A DNA stretch of 5,305 bases from JBBDWZ01 sp050732575 (GTDB taxonomy: Bacteria > Gemmatimonadota > Gemmatimonadetes > Longimicrobiales > RSA9). The position numbers and the translations under genes are program-made. Position 1 is the first letter of the stretch. Each line of letters opens with the position of its first letter. The DNA lies in assembly GCA_050732575.1 (NCBI GenBank), contig JBOHRF010000372.1, forward strand, positions 1 through 5,305, given 5' to 3'. Positions 1 to 5,305 of the stretch are shown here, piece by piece. The notes beneath the pieces are model-generated. The model searched no databases. It saw only the letters and a program-made list of their open reading frames with translations, and was not told the DNA's origin.

Positions 1-176
1 CATCCATGGTGCCCGTGCTGGCCACCGCGACCAGGGAGTCTCCAATCTCTCGGCGCGAGTTGCGGCTAGCCACAGCGGCCAGGTACCGCTCCGAGCATAG
101 CAGAGAAGCGCGTGTCGGCCGGGCGATCCCCGCAAGCCGCGCCTGCGGCTCCAGGTGTTCGTGGGAGCGGAGCGGC

Positions 177-182
177 TACAAT
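177..182 (+). promoter_or_regulatory. Candidate -10 element upstream of the serine hydrolase locus
   Basis: The hexamer TACAAT matches the sigma-70 consensus TATAAT at five of six positions. It lies 31 bases before the ATG at 214, which would leave a 5' leader of about 25 bases. No clear TTGACA-like -35 hexamer sits 16-18 bases upstream (the region around 154-160 reads ggtgttc), so this is a partial promoter call based on one element and on position. Confidence 0.4.
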
Positions 183-202
183 AATCACAGGCGCTCGACT
201 GC

Positions 203-207
203 GGAGG
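203..207 (+). promoter_or_regulatory. Shine-Dalgarno site fixing the hydrolase start
   Basis: GGAGG lies six bases before the ATG at 214, an ideal spacing. It selects that ATG over the many in-frame codons further upstream, where the frame is also open. The residues that follow form a normal signal peptide, which supports the same start. Confidence 0.75.
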
Positions 208-213
208 CATAAC

Positions 214-1427
214 ATGCAGCGCAGGCTCACTCGAATGTTGTTTGCCCCGCTCAGCCTCGTGCTGTGTGGCCTCGGACCGGCGCTCGGCCAGGCGCAGGAT
301 GGCGGCTTTGCGCGGGCCCGGCCGGAAGAGGTGGGCATGTCGTCCATCCGGCTGAAAGAAACCATGGACACCGTGCGCGCCTGGGTGGCGCGCGACCGCA
401 TCATGGGCGGCATTGTACTGGTGATTCGGCAGGGCAAGCTGGTCTTCCACGAGGCAGCGGGCTGGAGCGATCGCGAACGCGACGTTGCGCTGCGCACCGA
501 TCACATTGTCAGCATGCGCTCCATGACCAAGCCGCTGGTAGGCACGGCCATTCTGATGTTGAAGGAAGAAGGCAAGCTAAAGCTGGAAGACAAAGTGTCG
601 CGCTACCTGCCCTCCTTCGACAACGAACGCTCGCGCCAGATCACGATTCTCCAGCTGCTCACACACACCTCGGGCATCACGGGCGCGCTCTACACGGACA
701 CCGGCGGCACGCACTTCAAGTCGCTGCGCCAGGCGGTCGATTCCGTAGGCATCAAAGGTCCCAGCAGCCCGCCCGGCACGCGTTACAGTTACAGCGATCC
801 GGGCACCAGCACGCTCGGTGCTATCATCGCACAAGTGAGCGACAGAGCGCAGAAGACTTCATCCGGCGCCGTATCCTCACACCACTGGCCATGAACGACT
901 CCTACCTGCTCGTGCCGGATGCAGCCGCCCGGCGCGCGCGCTTTGCTGCCACGTACCGCAGGGAAAATGGGCGCTGGACGCGTTACTGGGACAACGCGCA
1001 GCCCATGATCGTCCCTTTCTTCCGCGCATCGGGCGGACTCTGGTCGACATCGCTGGACTACGCGCGTTTCATGACCATGATGGTGCAGCGCGGGCGCTTC
1101 GAATCCAAACGTGTGCTGGACTCCGCGACCGTTGCACTGGCGCTTCAGCCGCATTCAGCCTACGTCTTCACGCCCGAGCAGCAGCGCGAACGGCAACAGT
1201 TCTACGCACTGCACTGGATTGTTTACACAGATCGTTATCGCCCGGTAACACCGCCCTTCTCACCCGGCATCTTCGAACACTCAGGATCTGACGGTACGCA
1301 AGCCTGGGCCGACCCCGCGCGCGGTCTCATCCTGATCTACCTGACGCAATCGCGCGGACACGACACGCGCCTCGACCTGGTTCGTCTCATCTACCGCGCA
1401 ATCGAGGATCCCGCCGCCCGCAATTGA
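214..1427 (+). pseudogene. Exported beta-lactamase-fold serine hydrolase, broken by a one-base frameshift
   Basis: This is a serine hydrolase of the beta-lactamase/class C family (AmpC, D-aminopeptidase and esterase relatives; COG1680-like). Such enzymes use an active-site serine to hydrolyse amide or ester bonds, usually in the periplasm. Residues 1-25 form a signal peptide (positive MQRR start, hydrophobic core, likely cleavage near ALG/Q). The nucleophile motif S-M-T-K is at Ser103-Lys106. The second motif is Tyr193-Ser-Asp195, where Asn is more usual at the third position. The third motif, His-Ser-Gly, is at about 356-358 and replaces the KTG of true beta-lactamases. The reading frame is lost after Ser209: homologous sequence continues in another frame from 843, as if one base of an S-G-Q-S coding stretch had been deleted near 841. 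As read, the product stops at 892-894 after 226 residues and lacks the HSG motif. With the base restored it would be 404 residues, normal for the family. Substrate cannot be predicted. A sequencing error is a real alternative to a true pseudogene. Confidence 0.85.
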
Positions 1428-1435
1428 TTGGTACG

Positions 1436-1525
1436 GATTCGGGAGTCGGGTGAATCGGTGATCGGGACCGGGACCGGGAACGGATCTCGGGAGCAGGAGC
1501 GGGGGCGGGAATCGGGACGGGAATG
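1436..1525 (+). repeat. Degenerate GGGA-rich tract after the hydrolase
   Basis: Starting about nine bases after the hydrolase stop codon, the + strand is a run of irregular CGGGA-like units, such as cgggagtcggg, atcgggaccgggaccggg and gggaatcgggacggg. Spacing between GGG runs is mostly 2-5 bases. The segment 1501-1521 fits a canonical four-tract G-quadruplex pattern with loops of 1, 4 and 2 bases. There is no open reading frame of credible coding character here. The tract overlaps the left arm of the inverted repeat at 1481-1624. Confidence 0.6.
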
Positions 1526-1624
1526 GAAACACTGATCTTATGACATATGCACACGTCTACCGATCGCAGAGCCTAACCGAGATTTATTGCCGATCCCGTC
1601 CCCGGCTCCCGCCCCCGAGATCCG
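1481..1624. repeat. Imperfect inverted repeat with G-rich arms
   Basis: The 11-base end cggatctcggg at 1481-1491 is perfectly complementary to cccgagatccg at 1614-1624. Inward, the arms stay similar: 1492-1521 on the + strand resembles the reverse complement of 1590-1613, with about 12 extra bases in the left arm. Between the arms are roughly 65 bases of more AT-balanced sequence. Each arm holds a four-tract G-quadruplex-type motif on its own strand (+ at 1501-1521, - at 1616-1595), with the same loop lengths of 1, 4 and 2. It could be a small non-coding mobile or intergenic element, a structure-forming spacer, or a terminator for the upstream gene, although no T-run follows. No flanking target duplication is evident. 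Confidence 0.55.
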
Positions 1625-1869
1625 CTCCACGTCCAATTGCAACAACGGATTCGTGTTTTTGCCGGGTGTAGCCACGCGTGACACGTGTACGTTTGTCACA
1701 ACACCCCGTTACAACCGGCCTTCCAAAACCAATCTCAGAGCTGTCAAAAGACTTCACGAGCCGGGCACGCGTCTTTCCTTCCATTGCGTGGAAGAACCGA
1801 AGTGGACGCGAGTTAGGCGCACGCGCGCCACACACCAGCGCGTCCTTCGGCTACGTAACTGGACCGTTA
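1625..1869 (+). other. Untranslated upstream region of the metallopeptidase gene
   Basis: These 245 bases precede the lipoprotein gene. The frame of that gene is open back to 1587, but the encoded residues are rich in Arg, Pro and Thr, look like no domain, and would bury the lipoprotein signal peptide, so I treat the stretch as non-coding. It holds a palindrome, acacgtgt at 1681-1688, nested in the inverted pair gtgaca (1678-1683) and tgtcac (1694-1699). It also holds a near-direct repeat, gtcacaac (1695-1702) and gttacaac (1708-1715). These could be regulator sites. No promoter hexamer pair with proper spacing stands out. Confidence 0.35.
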
Positions 1870-1874
1870 AGGAG
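1869..1874 (+). promoter_or_regulatory. Shine-Dalgarno-like AAGGAG directly abutting the start codon
   Basis: AAGGAG ends at 1874, and the ATG begins at 1875 with no spacer, where 5-9 bases are usual. The ATG is still the best start because the residues after it form a complete lipoprotein signal. The next in-frame candidates (GTG 1902, ATG 1914) would remove most of that signal. The site may act weakly, or initiation may not depend on it. Confidence 0.4.
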
Positions 1875-3071
1875 ATGAAGCCAAACTCCCCCCGACTCGT
1901 TGTGTTTCTGTCCATGGTCGCTGCCGGCTGCTCGGACTCGCTGAGCGAGCCGTCATCGGACCGTCCGGCTTCGCTTCGGGTGGCCGAGCCCGCCGCAGCC
2001 GAGTACCGGGACGGTCAAAGTGCGCGGCCCGGCGAGGCCGTTGCGGTGGCGCCGGCAGTTCAGGTGCTCAATGCGGAGTTCCAACCGGTGGCGGGCGTGG
2101 AGGTGCGTTTCGAGGTGGTGAGCGGCGCGGGCAGCGTGCAGTTCGCGCGCACGATATCGGACGCGCGGGGCATCGCCCGCGCGGGGCAGTGGACGCTGGG
2201 GCCGGATCCGGGTGCAAACGAGCTTCACGCCGTTGCCGGAGCAGTCAAGTTGCGCTTCCTGGCCATGGGCGTGGACGCACCCTTCCGGATTTCGGTGCGC
2301 TATGTGTCGGAGGCCTCGACAGAACAGCGGGCTGCCATCGAACGGGCAGTGAGGCGCTGGGAGTCCATCGTTGCTGCGGATCTCAATGACCACCCACTGT
2401 TGGTGCCCGCCGGTACCTGCTTCACTAATCAGCCGGCCATCAACGAAACGATCGATGATCTGGTTCTCTTCGTCGATATCGGTTCGCTGGATGGAGCAGG
2501 CAATTACCTGGGTGAAGCGGGCCCGTGTTACTTGCGGGCCGACAACCTTCTCCCCGCGCTGGGCTATATCAAGCTCGATGCCAGCGATCTGGCGCAGGTC
2601 AGCACGGCTGGCTTCCTGGACGATCTGTTGTTGCATGAGGTGGGACACGTCCTGGGTGTGGGCACGCTTTGGTTGGCCAAAGGCCTGATCGACGGAATCG
2701 GTTCGCCTGATCCTCGAGTCCGCGGTACACACGCCACGGCTGCCTTCCGCGTGTTGGGTGGACTCGAGACCGACGTACCTGCCGAGAACACGGGTAGCGT
2801 GTTAACACGCGACTTGCACTGGCGCGAGAGCGTGTTCGCCCATGAGCTAATGACCGGCTACATCAATGATGGCGACAACCCGCTGAGTACACTCACCATC
2901 GGCACGTTGCGGGATCTCGGGTACCAGGTGTACACGAATGCCGCTCACAACTACACCATGAAAACCAGGCCCACCGGCCGTTCACGTCTCGATCTGCACG
3001 CTGGTGAACGCGCCGTCCTGCCTCGCTTTACCATAGATCGGTACGGTCGCCGCGGCATTCTGGTTCGTTAG
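1875..3071 (+). CDS. Lipoprotein with Ig-like domain and leishmanolysin-type zinc metallopeptidase domain
   Basis: This 398-residue protein is a predicted cell-envelope zinc endopeptidase. Residues 1-18 form a lipoprotein signal (KPNSPR, hydrophobic stretch, lipobox A-A-G) with Cys19 as the lipidated residue. Ser follows the Cys, which suggests outer-membrane sorting. Residues of about 33-132 resemble a bacterial Ig-like (Big_1-type) domain, with VEVRFEVVSGAG, a DARG-A turn, and WTLG followed by a Gly-Ala-Asn-Glu-Leu stretch. The catalytic part follows at about 135-350. H254-E-V-G-H258 opens an HExxHxxGxxTLW signature. His315, in an L-H-W-R-E motif 57 residues downstream, is the probable third zinc ligand, and ELMTG (Met326) is the probable Met-turn. 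This arrangement matches leishmanolysin-like (M8-type) metzincins, where the third His is far from the first two. Cys181 and Cys218 could form a disulfide. A basic tail of about 45 residues follows. It is transcribed alone and converges on the transporter gene. Its natural substrate is unknown. Confidence 0.85.
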   Translation: MKPNSPRLVVFLSMVAAGCSDSLSEPSSDRPASLRVAEPAAAEYRDGQSARPGEAVAVAPAVQVLNAEFQPVAGVEVRFEVVSGAGSVQFARTISDARGIARAGQWTLGPDPGANELHAVAGAVKLRFLAMGVDAPFRISVRYVSEASTEQRAAIERAVRRWESIVAADLNDHPLLVPAGTCFTNQPAINETIDDLVLFVDIGSLDGAGNYLGEAGPCYLRADNLLPALGYIKLDASDLAQVSTAGFLDDLLLHEVGHVLGVGTLWLAKGLIDGIGSPDPRVRGTHATAAFRVLGGLETDVPAENTGSVLTRDLHWRESVFAHELMTGYINDGDNPLSTLTIGTLRDLGYQVYTNAAHNYTMKTRPTGRSRLDLHAGERAVLPRFTIDRYGRRGILVR

Positions 3072-3086
3072 CACCTCTCCAAATCA

Positions 3087-3160
3087 GTTCACGTTCTCGC
3101 TCACGTCAACGTTTTCGATCACGGCTGTTAACGACCGTGGGTGAAAGCGAGAACGTGAAC
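3087..3160. terminator. Large hairpin between convergent genes, candidate bidirectional terminator
   Basis: The 15-base segment gttcacgttctcgct (3087-3101) has a perfect inverted copy, agcgagaacgtgaac (3146-3160). Three more pairs (3102-3104 with 3141-3143) follow after a two-base bulge. Inside the loop, cacgg (3120-3124) can pair with ccgtg (3135-3139). It sits between the stop of the metallopeptidase gene (3071) and that of the transporter gene (3172), 15 and 11 bases away, where a shared terminator is expected. Neither side has a strong T-run, so it is not a textbook intrinsic terminator. A protein-binding site is the alternative. Confidence 0.55.
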
Positions 3161-3171
3161 GGATCCTGCCG

Positions 3172-4461
3172 CTACTCCTCGAGCGGTTGGCCGCTGGTGT
3201 CGGGCAGGGCAAAAATCAGGACTGCACCGGTCAGGAAGAATGCGGACGTAACGGCCAATGCCGAGCCAATACCGATGTTGGGAATGGTAGCCAACGCACC
3301 GATCGTGTACGGTGCGAGTGCGCCCATGCCGCGACCGGCGTTGTAGCTGAGGCCCTGCCCCGTGGCGCGCACCGCGGTGGGAAACAACTCGGCCAGAAGT
3401 GCACCGAACATGCTGAAGTACCCGTGGCCGACAAAGCCGAGCAACGGTCCAATCAACATGAGCACCGCAGGGCTGCGCGCCATCTGTCCGTAGATCGGCA
3501 CCAAAATCGCCGCACAAAGCAGGAAGCTGATGAACGTGCGCCGGCGACCGAACCGTTCGGCCAGCAACCCAAATGAGAGGTAGCCGAAGTACGCGCCGAT
3601 TTGCATGGGGATGATCCAGCTCATGGAGCGAACCAGCCCCATACCTGCGCCGCCCTGATCGACCGGCCTGGCCAGAAAGCTGGGGAGCCAGAAGAAGAGA
3701 CCCCAATAGGCAAACTGTACGGCGGCGGTAAGCAGGATCGCGACTATTGTACGGCGGCGCAGGGTCGGACCGAACAACACGGCAAAGGGATTTTTCTTGT
3801 GATCGGCTGACGCGCGGCGCTGTGTCCATACGGCTGGCTCGCGAATGGTGCGGCGCACCCAGAGCGCATAAAAGGCAGGCAGCACACCCACCGCAAACAG
3901 CCAGCGCCAGGCATCGTCACCCAGGTTCAATCCGTCCAGTACGAGGGCGGCAATCATGGCGGCCAGGATATACCCGATAGCCCAGCCCGATTGCATGATG
4001 CTCACCGCCTTTGTGCGATGTTGGGCCGGCCAGGTCTCGCTCACCAATACGGCGCCCGACGCCCATTCGCCGCCCATACCAATGCCCAGCAGCGCACGCC
4101 AGATCATGAGCTGAATCAGGGTCTGTGATGTGGCGGCACCCAGCGAGCACAGCGAGAAGATCAGCACAGTGCCCATCAATGCGCGCGTGCGCCCCATACG
4201 ATCCGCAATCAAGCCAAAAAGCAGTCCACCCGCAGCCGATGTGAGCAGCGTGATGGTGCCCAGCATGCCAGCCGTGGCATCGCTGAATCCGAAATACGCC
4301 TTGAGCTGACCGATGGCCATGACGTATAGCAGGAAATCCATGGCATCCAGCATCCAGCCCAGCTTGGCCGCCAGCAGCACTCGCCACTGCTCGCGCGTGA
4401 TGGTGCGGTACCAGGGGAGGGCGGCGGCGGCCGTCGGACGTGTTTTGATTGTTTGCGTCAT
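3172..4461 (-). CDS. Major facilitator superfamily transporter, NanT-like (sialate:H+ symporter type)
   Basis: This 429-residue inner-membrane protein has about 12 hydrophobic segments and is probably a proton-coupled uptake carrier for an organic acid or sugar acid. The N-terminus, L-P-W-Y-R then R-E-Q-W-R and a first membrane helix with L-D-A-M-D-F (Asp39, Asp42), closely follows the pattern of Escherichia coli NanT. The loop motif G-L-I-A-D-R-M-G-R (83-91) is the classic facilitator signature after helix 2, and its second-half counterpart is L-A-E-R-F-G-R-R-R (300-308). GIGMGGEW (126-133) and P-T-A-V-R-A-T-G (361-368) with Y-N-A-G-R (373-377) are typical of this branch. The start is the ATG at 4461. 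AAGG at 4476-4473 lies 11 bases upstream, and the residues align with NanT-type N-termini. A GTG at 4521 is in frame but would add 20 unrelated residues and has no ribosome site. No sialic acid catabolic genes are visible in the window, so the substrate is open; sialate, lactate or aromatic acids are all possible. Confidence 0.85.
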   Translation of the reverse strand: MTQTIKTRPTAAAALPWYRTITREQWRVLLAAKLGWMLDAMDFLLYVMAIGQLKAYFGFSDATAGMLGTITLLTSAAGGLLFGLIADRMGRTRALMGTVLIFSLCSLGAATSQTLIQLMIWRALLGIGMGGEWASGAVLVSETWPAQHRTKAVSIMQSGWAIGYILAAMIAALVLDGLNLGDDAWRWLFAVGVLPAFYALWVRRTIREPAVWTQRRASADHKKNPFAVLFGPTLRRRTIVAILLTAAVQFAYWGLFFWLPSFLARPVDQGGAGMGLVRSMSWIIPMQIGAYFGYLSFGLLAERFGRRRTFISFLLCAAILVPIYGQMARSPAVLMLIGPLLGFVGHGYFSMFGALLAELFPTAVRATGQGLSYNAGRGMGALAPYTIGALATIPNIGIGSALAVTSAFFLTGAVLIFALPDTSGQPLEE

Positions 4462-4534
4462 GGCCGCTTTAACCTTGTCGCGGCCGTGCCACCCGGCAAC
4501 CAGGCGCGGTTGCTTTCCCACCAGGCGAGGGCCA

Positions 4535-4572
4535 CCGCACTTCTCGCAGACCGGTTCCGGCCAGAAGTGCGG
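4535..4572. repeat. Inverted repeat in the divergent promoter region
   Basis: The segment ccgcacttct (4535-4544) has a perfect 10-base inverted copy, agaagtgcgg (4563-4572), separated by 18 bases that include ccggttccgg. Sitting between divergent genes, it could be an operator for a dimeric regulator acting on one or both. It could also form a hairpin in the transporter leader. No regulator gene is adjacent within the window. Confidence 0.45.
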
Positions 4573-4636
4573 ACGGGCGTGACAGCGATTTCAATTCCGG
4601 CCAAATTGCAAACAATCAAGGAATCAAACCTCGTCC

Positions 4637-4642
4637 GAGGGG
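4637..4642 (+). promoter_or_regulatory. Ribosome binding site of the carboxypeptidase gene
   Basis: GAGGGG sits seven bases before the ATG at 4650. The residues encoded from that ATG form a normal signal peptide, so the two lines of evidence agree on the start. Confidence 0.6.
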
Positions 4643-4649
4643 TTCACCC

Positions 4650-5305
4650 ATGACCCGCCCTGCCCTGGTATTCCGATCGCTATTGCTGCTGATCCTGCTG
4701 GCCGTGCCCGGAGCATTGCACGCGCAATCCAATGTCGATTTGTCTGCGGCCAAGCCGGGCCGCGACCCGAGACAGGCCATCGATGAGGAGTACACGAAGA
4801 AGATCCGCGAGTACACGACCGAGCCGTTTTTCCTGTCCCCTCTGGTCGATTACCTGCCCGCCTCGCGCACGGTGCCCACGCCCAAGGTGGTGCTGGGTGA
4901 CATTGCGGGCGCGCCCAACAAACTGCCGTACTCAAAGGAAGTGTACGCGTACATGCGCATGCTGGAGAAGGCGAGCCCGCGCGTGAAGGTGTTCTCGATC
5001 GGTACCACAGAAGAAGGCCGCGAGATGATTGCGGTGGCCGTCGCATCGGAGGCACTACTGGCGCGGCTGGCGCGGAACAAAGCCGACCTGGCCAAGCTGG
5101 CGGATCCCCGCACCATCAACATGAACGATGCGGAAGCGGCCCGTATAGTCGAGCGAGTTGCGCCGGTCTACTACATCACGGGCACCATCCATTCACCCGA
5201 GGCAGGCGCACCCACGGCGCTCATGGAGCTGGCCTACCGGTTGGCCGTGGATGAGAGCCCGTACGTGCGCAACATTCGCGACCGTCTGATCACGCTGATC
5301 ACGCC
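4650..5305 (+). CDS. Secreted M14-family zinc carboxypeptidase, N-terminal part (cut by window end)
   Basis: The frame is open from the ATG at 4650 to the window edge, giving 218 residues. The product is a predicted exported zinc peptidase of family M14, which removes C-terminal residues from peptides or cleaves cell-wall or amide substrates. Residues 1-25 form a signal peptide: basic start, a leucine-rich core, and cleavage after L-H-A before Gln26. A pre-domain follows with Y-L-P-A-S and V-L-G-D-I-A-G at about 70-92. The segment V-K-V-F-S-I-G-T-T-E-E-G-R-E (about 111-124) is typical of the start of the M14 fold. The zinc motif H-S-P-E gives His181 and Glu184 as two metal ligands, preceded by Y-Y-I-T-G-T-I and followed by M-E-L-A-Y-R-L. 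The third ligand His and the catalytic Glu lie beyond the window, so activity cannot be judged. Relatives with this arrangement are usually long, several hundred residues. It is divergent from the transporter gene, so a functional link between them is only suggestive. Confidence 0.85.
   Translation, partial: MTRPALVFRSLLLLILLAVPGALHAQSNVDLSAAKPGRDPRQAIDEEYTKKIREYTTEPFFLSPLVDYLPASRTVPTPKVVLGDIAGAPNKLPYSKEVYAYMRMLEKASPRVKVFSIGTTEEGREMIAVAVASEALLARLARNKADLAKLADPRTINMNDAEAARIVERVAPVYYITGTIHSPEAGAPTALMELAYRLAVDESPYVRNIRDRLITLIT

Larger units (their letters stand above)
4462..4649. promoter_or_regulatory. Divergent regulatory region between transporter and carboxypeptidase
   Basis: These 188 bases separate two genes transcribed away from each other and so must hold both promoters. 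The part nearer the carboxypeptidase (about 4585-4630) is distinctly AT-richer than the rest, as promoters often are. AACAAT at 4611-4616 is a weak -10 candidate for the + strand gene. I could not assign confident hexamer pairs in either direction. Confidence 0.4.

Noticed and set aside
1..120. Open minus-strand frame running off the left edge, reading roughly E-R-Y-L-A-A-V-A-S-R then R-E-I-G-D-S-L-V-A-V-A-S
   Set aside because: The composition looks coding-like and GC-rich at third positions. The only in-frame ATG is at 7-5, other possible starts (GTG 73, GTG 25) lack a ribosome site, and too little sequence is present to identify a family. A divergent gene beginning here is possible but not supported.
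66..497. Minus-strand open frame of 143 codons
   Set aside because: It lies antisense to the start of the serine hydrolase, has Ser/Arg/Pro-rich composition without domain character, and is explained by the high GC content.
835..860. Programmed -1 frameshifting in the hydrolase
   Set aside because: No slippery heptamer lies at the junction and no obvious stimulatory hairpin follows, so a deletion or sequencing error explains the data more simply.
1436..1624. CRISPR array or tandem repeat interpretation of the GGGA-rich region
   Set aside because: The units are irregular and short, with no constant repeat length and no unique spacers of uniform size.
1587..1874. N-terminal extension of the metallopeptidase frame
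   Set aside because: It would place 96 low-quality residues before a clear lipoprotein signal, and it overlaps the arm of the inverted repeat. The start at 1875 is preferred.
1953..2732. Long minus-strand open frame of 259 codons
   Set aside because: It is fully antisense to the metallopeptidase, which has clear motifs. The translated sequence is His/Arg-rich and shows no recognisable fold.
3128..3829. Minus-strand open frame of 233 codons in another frame of the transporter gene
   Set aside because: It is a shadow of the transporter: the transporter frame has membrane helices and facilitator motifs, while this one is Arg-rich without structure.
4462..4521. GTG start at 4521 for the transporter
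   Set aside because: It adds 20 residues unlike NanT-type N-termini, has no ribosome site, and runs close to the divergent inverted repeat. The ATG at 4461 is better.

Overview
This is a GC-rich bacterial window, roughly 60-65% G+C by eye. It carries four protein-coding loci and no RNA genes, CRISPR arrays or insertion sequences that I can see. The style of the proteins suggests a Gemmatimonadota-like or similar soil or aquatic bacterium: a lipoprotein pairing a bacterial Ig-like domain with a leishmanolysin-type zinc peptidase, a secreted M14 carboxypeptidase, and an exported beta-lactamase-fold hydrolase. This placement is an inference from protein style only, and I hold it with moderate to low confidence.

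Layout. Positions 1-213 are a leader region with a good -10 hexamer (177-182) and a strong Shine-Dalgarno (203-207). Positions 214-1427 (+) encode an exported serine hydrolase of the beta-lactamase/class C fold, broken by an apparent one-base deletion near 841. Positions 1428-1874 are non-coding. They contain a degenerate GGGA-rich tract and an imperfect inverted repeat (1481-1624) whose two arms each carry a G-quadruplex-type motif on opposite strands, then a stretch with small palindromes ahead of the next gene. Positions 1875-3071 (+) encode a 398-residue lipoprotein zinc metallopeptidase. Positions 3072-3171 are a convergent intergenic gap dominated by a hairpin with a 15-bp perfect stem. 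Positions 3172-4461 (-) encode a 429-residue major facilitator transporter of the NanT (sialate:H+ symporter) type. Positions 4462-4649 are a divergent regulatory gap with a 10-bp perfect inverted repeat. From 4650 to the window end (+) runs the N-terminal part of a secreted M14 zinc carboxypeptidase.

How the genes relate. Three of the four products are predicted to act outside the cytoplasm as hydrolases: periplasmic or secreted serine hydrolase, surface lipoprotein protease, and secreted carboxypeptidase. The fourth is an inner-membrane uptake carrier. This fits a scavenging lifestyle, but the spacing and orientations show separate transcription units, not one operon. I found no convincing undescribed system. 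The observations most worth checking are the frameshifted hydrolase, the paired G-rich inverted repeat and the two intergenic hairpins.
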